Shown in pieces: positions 6,612-14,295 of a stretch of DNA of 32,139 nucleotides. Numbering within the stretch: the stretch's first letter is position 1; each line of letters opens with the position of its first letter. Origin of the DNA: Actinomycetes bacterium (GTDB lineage: Bacteria > Actinomycetota > Acidimicrobiia > Acidimicrobiales > Palsa-688). The position numbers and the translations under genes were made by a program. The stretch lies in contig JAKBAX010000012.1 in NCBI GenBank assembly GCA_021808785.1, positions 1 to 32,139 on the forward strand. Direction: 5' to 3'. The notes under the pieces were generated by a model. The model was not told where the DNA came from. It saw only the letters and a list, made by a program, of their open reading frames with translations, and made no database searches.

Positions 6612-7375
6612 TCCCGTCCTGCCCCGTCGCTGATGGACGTGGGGTACAGCCGGGGATCACCGGGGCCGATGCCGGCGGCCCGCAGCTGGCGGTCCACTGC
6701 ATCGTCGCGTTCCTGGTCGGCCCGGGACCGCTCGTGGGCGCCGCGCCGGGCCGGAGAAGAGGTGGTGCCGTCGGCCACCGCGTTCGCAACCAGCGCCTTG
6801 ACCTCCTCCCAGCCGGCGGCCACCCCCTCGCCCACCACCCGGCCGGCCGGGCCGGAGACGTAGACGAAGTAGGGGGCGTAGGGGATGTCGTAGTGCTCCC
6901 AGAGCTCGCTGGACATGACCACAGGGGTCGACCCGGCCAGGCCGGCGATGGCGCCGGGGGACTCGGCCTCGCGACCGCGTGTCACCGCGACCAGGCGGGC
7001 CCCGCCGGGCACCGCGGGGGGTCCGGTGCGAAAGGCGTCCCAGAAGCCCCGGCAGGTGGCACAACCCGAGGTCAAGAAGGCGATCAACGTGTCGTGACGC
7101 ACGTCGGAGACGGCCAGGCTGATGGCATCACCGCCGGGGGTGGTGCCGGCCAGATCGACCACGTCGGCGGCGTCGGGCCGGGCCGGGGTGGGGCGGGTGG
7201 TGGGGGCCGCCACTCCCACCGGTCCGGCCCCGCCCGTCGGCGAGGCCGACGGGTCCAGATCCACCCCCATCTGGTGCAGGGCTCTCAGCACCTCGGCGTG
7301 GCCTCTGAGCAGGCCGGCCACCAGGAGGGCGAGGAGCGCGACCGCTACGGTCAAGCCCACCACGAGTGCGGTCAT
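6608..7375 (-). CDS. MauD-like membrane-anchored thioredoxin
   Basis: 255 residues from ATG 7375, or 261 from GTG 7393. An N-terminal anchor (TALVVGLTVAVALLALLVAG) is followed by a long linker and a thioredoxin fold: strand DTLIAFLTSG, redox motif CATC at C105 and C108, and a cis-proline region IPYAPYFVYV around P168. MauD proteins have this layout and act outside the membrane in disulfide formation of the many-cysteine light chain. The C-terminal tail (210-255) is charged and unlike typical MauD. It is the first gene of the coupled operon, starting about 60 bp after the sigma-factor gene ends. Confidence 0.75.
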   Translation of the reverse strand: MTALVVGLTVAVALLALLVAGLLRGHAEVLRALHQMGVDLDPSASPTGGAGPVGVAAPTTRPTPARPDAADVVDLAGTTPGGDAISLAVSDVRHDTLIAFLTSGCATCRGFWDAFRTGPPAVPGGARLVAVTRGREAESPGAIAGLAGSTPVVMSSELWEHYDIPYAPYFVYVSGPAGRVVGEGVAAGWEEVKALVANAVADGTTSSPARRGAHERSRADQERDDAVDRQLRAAGIGPGDPRLYPTSISDGAGRE

Positions 7376-7408
7376 CGGGCCGGAGCCCGCCACGAACCCA
7401 TGACCCCA

Positions 7409-7414
7409 TTGTTA
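7409..7414 (-). promoter_or_regulatory. Possible -10 box of the mau-like operon
   Basis: TAACAA (followed by T) on the minus strand lies in the short gap after the sigma-factor gene. It would start transcription near 7402, just before GTG 7393 and ATG 7375. Read-through from the sigma-factor gene is equally possible. Confidence 0.3.
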
Positions 7415-7437
7415 GCGCACCGAGGCCCCGGTTGGGT

Positions 7438-8712
7438 TCAGTCGGAGATCCAGTCCCGCAGCCGACCGATGGTGCGGGACAGCACCCGGGACACCTGCAT
7501 CTGGCTGACGCCGATCTCCTCGGCCACCTGGCGTTGGGTCCAGCCGTCGAAGTACAGACGCTTGAGGATCAGCCGCTCCCGGGGAGCCAACCGGGGCAGG
7601 AGAGCGCTCAGCTGCTGGCGTTCGAGGGTCAGCTCGAAGCCGCTGTCGGTGACCGGCACGTCGCGGCCCGCCTCCCCTTCGAACACCCCCGCGTCGAGGG
7701 ATTCGGGCCAGTAGTTCTCGCCCGCCTCCATGGCCTCGAGCACCGCCTCGTCGGATGTGTCGAGCCGCGCGGCTATCTGCTGGATGGTGGGCGAGCAGGC
7801 CAGCTCGTGGGTCAGGCTCTCACGCGCCTCCTTGACCGCCAGGTAGCTTTCCTGCACGGCGCGCGGTACCCGCATCATCCATGTCTTGTCGCGGAAATGT
7901 CGTTTGATCTCACCGATCACGCTGGCCGTCGCATAGGTGGAGAACGACGCCTCGCGCGACGGGTCGTACCGGCGAGCCGCCTTCACCAGCGCCATCAGCG
8001 CGACCTGCTCGAGGTCGTCCTTGGACTCACCGTGGTGGGAGAAGCGGCGGGCCAGCGAGCGGGCCAGACGGGCGTGGCCGGCCACCAGATCCGACTGGGC
8101 CTGGTGGATCTCCAGAGTGGTCCCGGCGGCCGGCTCCGGGCGGGCCGGGCGCCGATTGGTGCGGGCGCACTTGCGGAACATCCGCCGGCTCCCGTTGACG
8201 GCCCGCAGGCTGCCATGGCGGTCGGCCGGCTGTGACGGGTCGGACCCGAAGACCGGCTCCAGGAAGAGCAGGTAACCGCCGTCGCGCAGACCGGCTATGG
8301 CCCGCTCGGTCAGGTCGTCGCCGGCATCGGGGCGCAGAGTAACGAGGTCGACCGGCCGGCCCGGCTCGGACAGGAACACCTGGCGGGTGATCTGCGATCC
8401 GGGCACCCAGCGGTGATCCTGCCGCTCGAAGCTGGCCGATCGAGGCCCGGCCGGCACGCAGCGGATCTCCGACAGGCTGAACGTCACGGGGCTGAGGTCG
8501 CGCTCGGCACCTGAGGCGAAGACCTCCACTTCGGGGCCGTCGTCGGGCTGGGCGTGGCGGTACGCGGTGACCACGGCGACCGCGTCGGCCACGCTCCCGA
8601 CCGACCAGGCCTGGGGCCGGCGCCCGTCCTGCCGGGACTCCAGTAGGTGGGGAACGACGTGCTCCTGCAAGAGATCCCACTCCCGGAGCAGCGGGGAAGA
8701 AATCAACGGCAC
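7438..8712 (-). CDS. SigB/SigF/SigG-family sigma factor with N-terminal CheR-like domain
   Basis: 424 residues. GTG 8712 is fixed by GGAGG six bases upstream. Residues about 205-424 are a complete sigma factor: region 2 (LEQVALMALVKAARRYDPSR, FSTYATASVIGEIKRHFRD), region 3 (VPRAVQESYLAVKEARESL) and region 4 with a helix-turn-helix (WTQRQVAEEIGVSQMQVSRV). The pattern is that of SigB/F/G stress factors. Residues about 10-180 resemble a CheR-type methyltransferase: AWSVGSVADAVAVV stands where CheR has WSAGCSTGEE, then VEVFASGAE, and GLRDGGYLLFLEP. The SAM-binding residues look lost, so the domain is likely a sensor or protein-binding module. No anti-sigma gene is adjacent. Confidence 0.85.
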   Translation of the reverse strand: MPLISSPLLREWDLLQEHVVPHLLESRQDGRRPQAWSVGSVADAVAVVTAYRHAQPDDGPEVEVFASGAERDLSPVTFSLSEIRCVPAGPRSASFERQDHRWVPGSQITRQVFLSEPGRPVDLVTLRPDAGDDLTERAIAGLRDGGYLLFLEPVFGSDPSQPADRHGSLRAVNGSRRMFRKCARTNRRPARPEPAAGTTLEIHQAQSDLVAGHARLARSLARRFSHHGESKDDLEQVALMALVKAARRYDPSREASFSTYATASVIGEIKRHFRDKTWMMRVPRAVQESYLAVKEARESLTHELACSPTIQQIAARLDTSDEAVLEAMEAGENYWPESLDAGVFEGEAGRDVPVTDSGFELTLERQQLSALLPRLAPRERLILKRLYFDGWTQRQVAEEIGVSQMQVSRVLSRTIGRLRDWISD

Positions 8713-8747
8713 AGATACCTCCGCGCGGGTAGGGCTTATCGGAGGTT

Positions 8748-8775
8748 CTACCCGTCGCCCGGGGGTCGCCAACCC
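8748..8775 (-). promoter_or_regulatory. SigF-type promoter of the sigma-factor gene
   Basis: On the minus strand GGGTT (8775-8771), a 17-base spacer and GGGTAG (8753-8748) match the GGTTT-N15-17-GGGTA consensus of SigB/F-type factors. Transcription would start near 8740, giving a leader of about 28 bases with the GGAGG site. This points to autoregulation. The -10 is also one arm of an inverted repeat, CGGGTAG (8726-8732) / CTACCCG (8748-8754). Confidence 0.6.
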
Positions 8776-8817
8776 GATGCGCATCATCGCCCGCCAGGCG
8801 GGAATGAAACCCCTGCG

Positions 8818-9600
8818 ATGCGTGCTCTGGTCACGAACGACGACGGTGTCCGCTCCCCCGGCCTGACCGTGCTGGCCGAGGCCGCCCGCCGTCGGGGTCT
8901 GGACGTGACGGCGGTGGCCCCCTCCTACGACGCCCGCGGATCGAGCGCGGCCATGACCGCGGTCACCGAGGACGGGCAGGTCACCGTGGTGGCGCGGACC
9001 GACAGCGGCGGGGCACCGGTCATGGGGGTGCAGGGGCCGCCCGCCTTCATCGTGCGGGCCGCCATGTACGGGGCCTTCGGTCCGCCCCCCGACCTGGTCC
9101 TGTCGGGGGTCAACCGGGGCCAGAACACCGGGCGGGCCGTGCTGCACTCGGGGACGGTCGGTGCGGCCCTGACCGCCGCCAACCACGGGCGACGGGCACT
9201 GGCCCTGTCCGCCGCAGTCGATGAGCACGATCTGTGGCTACCCGAGGACGCGACGGTGGACCTGATCATCGAGTGGTTGGAACAAACCCCTGCGGGTACG
9301 GTCCTGAACGTCAACCTTCCCGGCCGATCGGGCCGGGCCGGCACCGGCACCGGCCCGCTGGCCGCGATGGCCACCACCCTCGCCGAGGCCGGCATCGTGC
9401 AGGGCCGGGTCAGCGACTCGGGCGGATCGATGTCGGTGGTGTTCGAGGACGGCGAGCGGCCGGCGGGGCCGGGCACCGATGTGGCTGCGCTGGACGCCGG
9501 CTTGGTGTCTGTGACGGCCATCCGCTCGGTGGTCGAGGACGACCGTGTCGACACGGGCCGGTTGCTCGGGGCCCGATCCCGGCCCAAGCGGCGGTCGTGA
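8818..9600 (+). CDS. surE: 5'/3'-nucleotidase SurE
   Basis: 260 residues. The metal-binding N-terminus MRALVTNDDG carries the invariant D8-D9 pair. Further SurE motifs are YDARGSSAAMT and VLSGVNRGQNTG, the last holding the conserved metal-binding Asn, and LHSGTVGAALTA. The family hydrolyses nucleoside monophosphates and helps survival in stationary phase. ATG 8818 is chosen because the frame upstream of it lacks SurE-like sequence and overlaps the divergent sigma-factor promoter. It is transcribed away from that gene and converges on the ferritin-like gene. Confidence 0.9.
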   Translation: MRALVTNDDGVRSPGLTVLAEAARRRGLDVTAVAPSYDARGSSAAMTAVTEDGQVTVVARTDSGGAPVMGVQGPPAFIVRAAMYGAFGPPPDLVLSGVNRGQNTGRAVLHSGTVGAALTAANHGRRALALSAAVDEHDLWLPEDATVDLIIEWLEQTPAGTVLNVNLPGRSGRAGTGTGPLAAMATTLAEAGIVQGRVSDSGGSMSVVFEDGERPAGPGTDVAALDAGLVSVTAIRSVVEDDRVDTGRLLGARSRPKRRS

Positions 9601-9635
9601 AGTCGTGAAGACGACAGCCTCCAATCGGTCCGTCA

Positions 9636-9947
9636 TCACCGCCCGCCGTCGGAATCGGCCTCCAGCCCGAGGATCGAGCCCTCCTTGAACAGGTAGGTCC
9701 GGAGGTGACCGTCGAGGACCGGGTCGTGGCGGCGCAGCCATTCGAGGACCATCGAGGCGTGTTCCTTCTCCTCGTCGCGGTTGTGGGCCAGGATGGCGGC
9801 CAGGTCGGGATCTTCGGTCGCGTCGATGCGCTGGTCGTACCAGTCGACCGCCTCCAGCTCCTCCATCAAGGAACTGATGGCCCGGTGGCGGTCGACGGTG
9901 GCCGGGCGCAGCCGGGATTCGTGTTCGTGTAGGCCTTCGCTGCTCAC
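9636..9947 (-). CDS. Encapsulated-ferritin-like protein (EncFtn) without encapsulin
   Basis: 103 residues, closely resembling the encapsulin-cargo ferritin of Rhodospirillum: SLMEELEAVDWYDQR then HNRDEEKEHASMVLEWLRR. By comparison the ferroxidase ligands should be E30, E60 and H63, with W36 at the entry site. Such proteins oxidise Fe(II) inside encapsulin shells. The family's C-terminal shell-targeting peptide follows HLRTYLF; here the tail is only KEGSILGLEADSDGGR with no clear targeting motif, and no shell gene is adjacent (surE converges downstream). A shell gene elsewhere is possible. GTG 9947 is preceded by a -10 box at leaderless spacing. Confidence 0.85.
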   Translation of the reverse strand: MSSEGLHEHESRLRPATVDRHRAISSLMEELEAVDWYDQRIDATEDPDLAAILAHNRDEEKEHASMVLEWLRRHDPVLDGHLRTYLFKEGSILGLEADSDGGR

Positions 9948-9953
9948 GGCGCC

Positions 9954-9959
9954 TATATA
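9954..9959 (-). promoter_or_regulatory. -10 box of the ferritin-like gene (leaderless)
   Basis: TATATA on the minus strand is followed by exactly six bases and then GTG 9947, so the mRNA should begin at or next to the start codon. Confidence 0.55.
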
Positions 9960-9975
9960 CCCAAGTCCCGTGCCG

Positions 9976-9990
9976 CCCCTAGCGTAGGGG
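9976..9990 (+). promoter_or_regulatory. rarA -10 box within a perfect palindrome (leaderless)
   Basis: TAGCGT (9980-9985) fits TANNNT and is followed by six bases and GTG 9992, so rarA is probably leaderless. The box lies within CCCCTA-GCG-TAGGGG, a perfect inverted repeat that could bind a repressor. Confidence 0.5.
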
Positions 9991-9991
9991 C

Positions 9992-11359
9992 GTGCCGTCC
10001 CCGCCGAGACAGCCCGACGATCTCTTCGAAGCGGCCCTGCGCGAGCGGGTGCGGGAGCGGGCCCCGCTGGCCGCCCGCATGCGGCCCCGCTCGATCGACG
10101 ACATCGTCGGCCAGCGCCACCTGCTCGGGCCGGGCGCCCCGCTGCGGGCCCTGATCGAGAGCGACCGCCTGTCGTCGATCATCCTGTGGGGCCCACCGGG
10201 CACCGGCAAGACCACGTTGGCCTCGGTCGTGGCCACCCAGACGAGCCGGGAGTTCGTGGCCCTGTCAGCGGTTACAGCAGGGGTCAAAGATGTGCGCGAG
10301 GTGCTCGAAGGGGCCCGGCGCCGACTGGCCGAGGACGCATCGGGCACCATCCTCTTCCTCGACGAGGTGCACCGCTTCAACAAGAGCCAGCAGGACGCGC
10401 TGCTACCGGGTGTGGAGTCGGGCATCGTCACGCTCATCGGGGCTACCACCGAGAACCCGTTCTTCGAGGTCAACGCCCCCCTCCTCTCCCGCTCGACGGT
10501 GTTCCGCCTGGAGCCCCTCTCCCCCGACGACCTGGTCCTGGTCATCGACCGGGCCCTGCGCCACGAGGGGGCCGATATCGACGACGAGGGCCGGGCCCAC
10601 CTGGCCGACCTGGCCGGGGGCGACGGGCGCGCCGCGCTCACCACATTGGAGATGGCCCTGGCCCTGGCCGAGGCCGACGGCCGGCGCCGGGTGTCACTCT
10701 CCGACGTGGAGCGGGCCCGCCAGTCACGGGTGCTGCGCTACGGCGAGGACGACCACTACGACGTGATCTCCGCCTTCATCAAGTCCATCCGCGGCTCGGA
10801 CCCCGACGCCGGGCTGTACTGGCTGGCCCGCATGCTGCAGGCCGGGGAGGACGCCCGCTTCATCGCCCGCCGGCTGGTGATCCTGGCCTCCGAGGACGTC
10901 GGCATGGCCGACCCCACGGCGCTGTTGGTGGCCGACGCGGCGGCCCGGGCGGTGGAGTTCGTCGGCCTGCCCGAGGCCCAGCTGAACCTGGCCCATGCGG
11001 TGCTCCACCTGGCCGCGGCCCCGAAGTCCAATACCGTGATGGCCGCCCTGGCCCGGGCCGCCGAGGACGCGGCCCGCACGCCGGGCGGACCGGTCCCGGG
11101 CCCGCTGCGCTCGGTACACCCCTACCAGCGACGCAAACTGAAGGAGGGGGACGGCTATCGGTACCCGCACAACGAGCCGTCCGGCTTCGTCGAGCAGGAG
11201 TACCGGCCCAGTGAGGTGGCCGGGCGGGTGTACTACCGGCCGTCACCACATGGGGCGGAAGCGGGCGCCGCCGAACGGCTGCGCCGGCTCTGGGGGGACG
11301 CCGCCTACGACTCGGAGGAGTGGTGGCGCTTCGAGAAGTTCCACGACCCGTCCCGCTGA
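9992..11359 (+). CDS. rarA: Replication-associated recombination protein A (AAA+ ATPase)
   Basis: 455 residues, full length for RarA/MgsA. It shows RPRSIDDIVGQRHLLGPGAPL at the N-terminus, Walker A GPPGTGKTT (about 68-76), Walker B LFLDEVHRFNKSQQD, sensor 1 GATTENPFFEVN with ALLSR-type arginine finger region PLLSRSTVF, and the C-terminal clamp-loader-like domain with GSDPDAGLYWLARML and ASEDVGMADP. RarA acts at stalled replication forks. It is monocistronic; the downstream gene converges on it. Confidence 0.95.
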   Translation: MPSPPRQPDDLFEAALRERVRERAPLAARMRPRSIDDIVGQRHLLGPGAPLRALIESDRLSSIILWGPPGTGKTTLASVVATQTSREFVALSAVTAGVKDVREVLEGARRRLAEDASGTILFLDEVHRFNKSQQDALLPGVESGIVTLIGATTENPFFEVNAPLLSRSTVFRLEPLSPDDLVLVIDRALRHEGADIDDEGRAHLADLAGGDGRAALTTLEMALALAEADGRRRVSLSDVERARQSRVLRYGEDDHYDVISAFIKSIRGSDPDAGLYWLARMLQAGEDARFIARRLVILASEDVGMADPTALLVADAAARAVEFVGLPEAQLNLAHAVLHLAAAPKSNTVMAALARAAEDAARTPGGPVPGPLRSVHPYQRRKLKEGDGYRYPHNEPSGFVEQEYRPSEVAGRVYYRPSPHGAEAGAAERLRRLWGDAAYDSEEWWRFEKFHDPSR

Positions 11360-11362
11360 GCC

Positions 11363-11388
11363 GTAGCCGCTGACCGGGCCGGGGCTAC
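11363..11388. terminator. Inverted repeat between convergent rarA and acyltransferase genes
   Basis: GTAGCC (11363-11368) and GGCTAC (11383-11388) form a perfect six-base stem with a GC-rich interior, spanning the gap between the two stops. There is no U tract, so termination is a guess. Confidence 0.25.
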
Positions 11389-12383
11389 ACCGGCCGGCCG
11401 GCCCGGCGGGCGTCGATCCACTGGTCCACCACCGCCCATTCCGTGGTCAGCCAGGCCAGGCGCTCATCGCCGTCAGGGGGCGGAGCGGCCGCCGGCCACC
11501 ACCGGATGGCCATGGGCGCGCTGAAGGGGAGGGCCCGCCACAGCCCGCGTGCGCTGGTGATGGTGTCGAGGCCGGTGTGGGCCACCACCACCACCGGCAG
11601 AGCGGGCCGGGCCTCCAGGCAGGCGGTCACGCCGCCCAGCCGCGGCAGCAGCACGTGCTCCATGAGGGCGGCCGCCCTCACCGCTTCGGGCTTGCGGGCG
11701 GCCCACTGGCGGGCCAGGCCGGCCAGCCGGCGGTGAGGGGTCCAGTTGCCGCCTTCGGGGAACAGCAGGAGGGCGTCGCCGGGCCGCAGGTCGGCGGCCA
11801 GGGCCCCCACCCGGGCCTGGCGCCCGGGGCCGGCCCGCGTCGACGGCGGGAGGAAGCAGGCGCCCAGCCGGCTCAGGGCCACGTCGATGAGCGGCTCCCA
11901 CAGCAGCACCCGCTTCAGGACCACCCGCGGGCAGCGGCCGAAGCGGGCGGCCAGCAGCCAGACCAGCGTGTAGGAGTCACCGACCCCGCCGTGGCGGGCC
12001 AGCACCAGCACCGGGTCCCGCCCGTCGAGGACCGAGCCCGGCGGGACCGGGGGCAGTGCGATCCGCAACCCCACCGTGCGGCGGGCCGCGGCCAGGATGC
12101 GATCGAGGGCCCAGCCCAGGATCCGCACCTCGTCGTCCCTGGTCACGGCGGCGTCGCGGACCGGGCGGCGGACCCAGGTCCCGAGGAGCAGCCCGAGGGC
12201 CACCAGCTCGACCGACAGGTAGGCGCCGCCCATGGCGGCCAGGCGCAGGATGCGCCGCCGGCGGTCGAGCGGGGCGGTCAGGATCCCGACCACCGCCAGC
12301 GGCATCATCAGGGCCAGGGCCGCCAACTCGAGCGCCACCACCACCGGCATCAGCGCCCGCCGCACGGCCCGAGGCGGTGCCAT
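11385..12383 (-). CDS. PlsC-like 1-acylglycerol-phosphate acyltransferase family protein
   Basis: 332 residues. Two N-terminal membrane helices (LMPVVVALELAALALMMPLA and AYLSVELVALGLLLGTWV) are followed by acyltransferase motifs: HGGVGDS, an H-x4-D catalytic pair (normally NHxSxxD), and LLFPEGGNWTP for the FPEG glycerophosphate-binding motif, then VVVVAHTGLD. It probably transfers acyl groups in phospholipid or lipid remodelling at the membrane. ATG 12383 lies five bases after the patatin-gene stop, and it is the third gene of a lipid operon with the hydrolase and patatin genes. Confidence 0.8.
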   Translation of the reverse strand: MAPPRAVRRALMPVVVALELAALALMMPLAVVGILTAPLDRRRRILRLAAMGGAYLSVELVALGLLLGTWVRRPVRDAAVTRDDEVRILGWALDRILAAARRTVGLRIALPPVPPGSVLDGRDPVLVLARHGGVGDSYTLVWLLAARFGRCPRVVLKRVLLWEPLIDVALSRLGACFLPPSTRAGPGRQARVGALAADLRPGDALLLFPEGGNWTPHRRLAGLARQWAARKPEAVRAAALMEHVLLPRLGGVTACLEARPALPVVVVAHTGLDTITSARGLWRALPFSAPMAIRWWPAAAPPPDGDERLAWLTTEWAVVDQWIDARRAGRPV

Positions 12384-12388
12384 CGCGC

Positions 12389-13210
12389 TCAGCCCCCGAT
12401 GCGGTCGAGGTAGGCGATGCTCGACCGGTAGGCGGCGTCGATGCGCTGGCTCACATCGACCGGCGACCGGTAGCGCACCGACAGGCCCGGCGGACGGCCC
12501 CCCGCCGGCAGGACGTGGACCTCGACCCCGGCCGGCAGGCGGGCCATGTCGTCGGCGAACTGGTGGCGGCGGGCGATCTCGAAGGCCACCAGGGCGACCT
12601 CCCACGGGCGCGACGGGACCCGGAGGTCACGCTCCAGGCGGCCCACCTGGAGCACGAACACCCGGTCGGCGCCGAGCTCGACGGCCCGCCCCACCGGCAC
12701 CGACGCCACCAGCCCACCGTCCATGTAGTGGCGGTCGCCGACGCGCACCGGGGGCAGCAGACCGGGTACCGCGCAGGAGGCCATGACGGCGTCGATGATG
12801 GGACCGGAGGAGAACCAGTGGGCCGAGGCGTCCTCCACGCAGGCAGCCACGCACTGGAACGGTACGAGCAGGTCCTCGATCAGCCGGTCGCCGGCCGAAT
12901 CGGCGATGAGGCGGCGCAGCGCCGACCCGTCGTGGAGGAAGGTACCGTGGCGCACCAGGTTGCCGATCTGGCCGACCACCGAGCCGGAGAAGACGTCGCG
13001 GGCCTGCAGCCGGGTCCAGGTCGCGGTCAGGATCTCCACTGCGTCGAGGTCGGGGGACGCGGCCAGGGCCAGCCCGTTCAGCGCACCGACGCTGCTGCCC
13101 ACCACCACGTCCGGCTCGACGCCGCGCTCGAGCAGAGCCCGCATCATGCCCACCTCGGCCGAGCCGAGCACTCCCCCGCCGCCCAGCACGAACGCGGTCC
13201 GCGCCGCCAC
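12389..13210 (-). CDS. Patatin-like phospholipase
   Basis: 273 residues from GTG 13210, which is two bases after the upstream stop. The oxyanion motif GGGGVLGSAE is at 10-19, the nucleophile elbow GSSVG has S40, and the catalytic aspartate lies in YMDGGLV: the Ser-Asp dyad of patatin/NTE-type lipid acyl hydrolases. No signal peptide is visible, so a cytoplasmic or membrane-surface enzyme is likely. The frame is open for another 120 codons upstream, but that segment overlaps the hydrolase gene and has no family similarity. Confidence 0.85.
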   Translation of the reverse strand: MAARTAFVLGGGGVLGSAEVGMMRALLERGVEPDVVVGSSVGALNGLALAASPDLDAVEILTATWTRLQARDVFSGSVVGQIGNLVRHGTFLHDGSALRRLIADSAGDRLIEDLLVPFQCVAACVEDASAHWFSSGPIIDAVMASCAVPGLLPPVRVGDRHYMDGGLVASVPVGRAVELGADRVFVLQVGRLERDLRVPSRPWEVALVAFEIARRHQFADDMARLPAGVEVHVLPAGGRPPGLSVRYRSPVDVSQRIDAAYRSSIAYLDRIGG

Positions 13211-13212
13211 GT

Positions 13213-14232
13213 TCAGGCCGCCGGCCCCTCCCCGCCCGGGGCGGGCAGGGAAGCGGTGAACCGGTCGAGCAGCCGGGCCACCTCGTGGGGCCGCTCCTGC
13301 ATCAGCTGGTGCCCGGCCCCGGCCAGCACCTCGAAGCGGGCATCGGGCAGGAACCGGGCGATGCGGCGGGCGGCGTACACCGGGGTGAGCAGGTCCCGGG
13401 ACCCGACCATCACCAGTGACGGGGTGGAGGTGGCGGCCAGGGCCCGGCGGGCATCGTGGTCGAGCAGGTCGATGCCCGACGGCAAGGAGGTGGACTGGGG
13501 CACCTCGGCCCCGCACCGGCGGACCTCGTCGACGGCCCGGGCCGGCGGGTGGGAACCGAAGGCCAGCCGGGTGAGGACCCACGACAGGTCGTCGTCGCCC
13601 ATCTGGCGCTGCGGTACCGGGCGGCCGGCCTCGTGACGGGAGCGGACCCGGCGCCCCAGGGCCTTGGCCAGCGGTAGCACCGGCTTCGGGGCGATCTGGT
13701 AGGCGGCGGTGTCCATGAACACCAGCCCGGCCACCCTGTGGGCCAGGGCGTCGACGAACTGCCCGGCGAACTCCATCAGGATCATCCCGCCCATGGAGTG
13801 TCCGACGATCACCGCGTGGCGCAGGTCGAAGTGCTCGAGGACGGACTCGATGTCGCGGGCGGCGATCGCCCGGCCGAATCCCTCCCGACCAGCCGTGGAC
13901 GCGCCGTGGCCCCGGACGTCCATGGCCAGGATCCGGTAGCGGTCGGCCATCAGGTGGAACTGGGGGGCCCAGACGCGCGCCTGCAGGGTGATGCCGTGGA
14001 TCAGCAGCAGGGGCCGTCCGGCGCCCCGTTCGAGCACCCGCAGCGAGCCGCCGTCAGCGGCCGGTACGTCGTGGCTCACCACGTCGTCGGGCAGGTCGTA
14101 GAGGGGGTCCAGCTCGGGGTCGACCCGGGACCGGATGGCCTGCGCCGAGTAGCCCAGCGCGATGCGGCCGCCGACGGCGGCCAGGCCGAGCCCGGCCGCC
14201 AGGGTGGGGACGAGGACGGTACGTCTGCTCAC
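13213..14232 (-). CDS. Alpha/beta hydrolase
   Basis: 339 residues with an N-terminal hydrophobic segment (VLVPTLAAGLGLAAVGG) that may anchor it. The fold markers are LLLIHGITLQARVW (oxyanion), DVRGHGAS, the nucleophile elbow GHSMGG with S146, an acid at GSRDLLTP and histidine at GAGHQLM. The substrate is unknown; the operon with patatin and acyltransferase suggests a lipid ester. The GTG start at 14232 is supported by a -10 box eight bases upstream. Confidence 0.85.
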   Translation of the reverse strand: MSRRTVLVPTLAAGLGLAAVGGRIALGYSAQAIRSRVDPELDPLYDLPDDVVSHDVPAADGGSLRVLERGAGRPLLLIHGITLQARVWAPQFHLMADRYRILAMDVRGHGASTAGREGFGRAIAARDIESVLEHFDLRHAVIVGHSMGGMILMEFAGQFVDALAHRVAGLVFMDTAAYQIAPKPVLPLAKALGRRVRSRHEAGRPVPQRQMGDDDLSWVLTRLAFGSHPPARAVDEVRRCGAEVPQSTSLPSGIDLLDHDARRALAATSTPSLVMVGSRDLLTPVYAARRIARFLPDARFEVLAGAGHQLMQERPHEVARLLDRFTASLPAPGGEGPAA

Positions 14233-14240
14233 GACCGGCG

Positions 14241-14246
14241 TTTATA
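14241..14246 (-). promoter_or_regulatory. -10 box of the hydrolase-patatin-acyltransferase operon
   Basis: TATAAA on the minus strand lies eight bases before GTG 14232, so the transcript is leaderless or nearly so. Confidence 0.5.
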
Positions 14247-14283
14247 CCCTCGCGACGGGCAGTTCGGTCCCCGCTTGTGCTTG

Positions 14284-14289
14284 TATCCT
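14284..14289 (+). promoter_or_regulatory. -10 box of the FkbM methyltransferase gene (leaderless)
   Basis: TATCCT fits TANNNT and is followed by exactly six bases and ATG 14296. Confidence 0.5.
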
Positions 14290-14295
14290 CCCCTG

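Noticed and set aside
9948-9965. SigF-type promoter (GGGTAT) before the ferritin-like gene
   Set aside because: GGGTAT is present but no GGTTT-like box lies 15-17 bases upstream; TATATA at leaderless spacing explains the start better.
12056-13636. 526-codon plus-strand open frame over the acyltransferase and patatin genes
   Set aside because: Arg/Pro/Ala-rich shadow of two real minus-strand genes.
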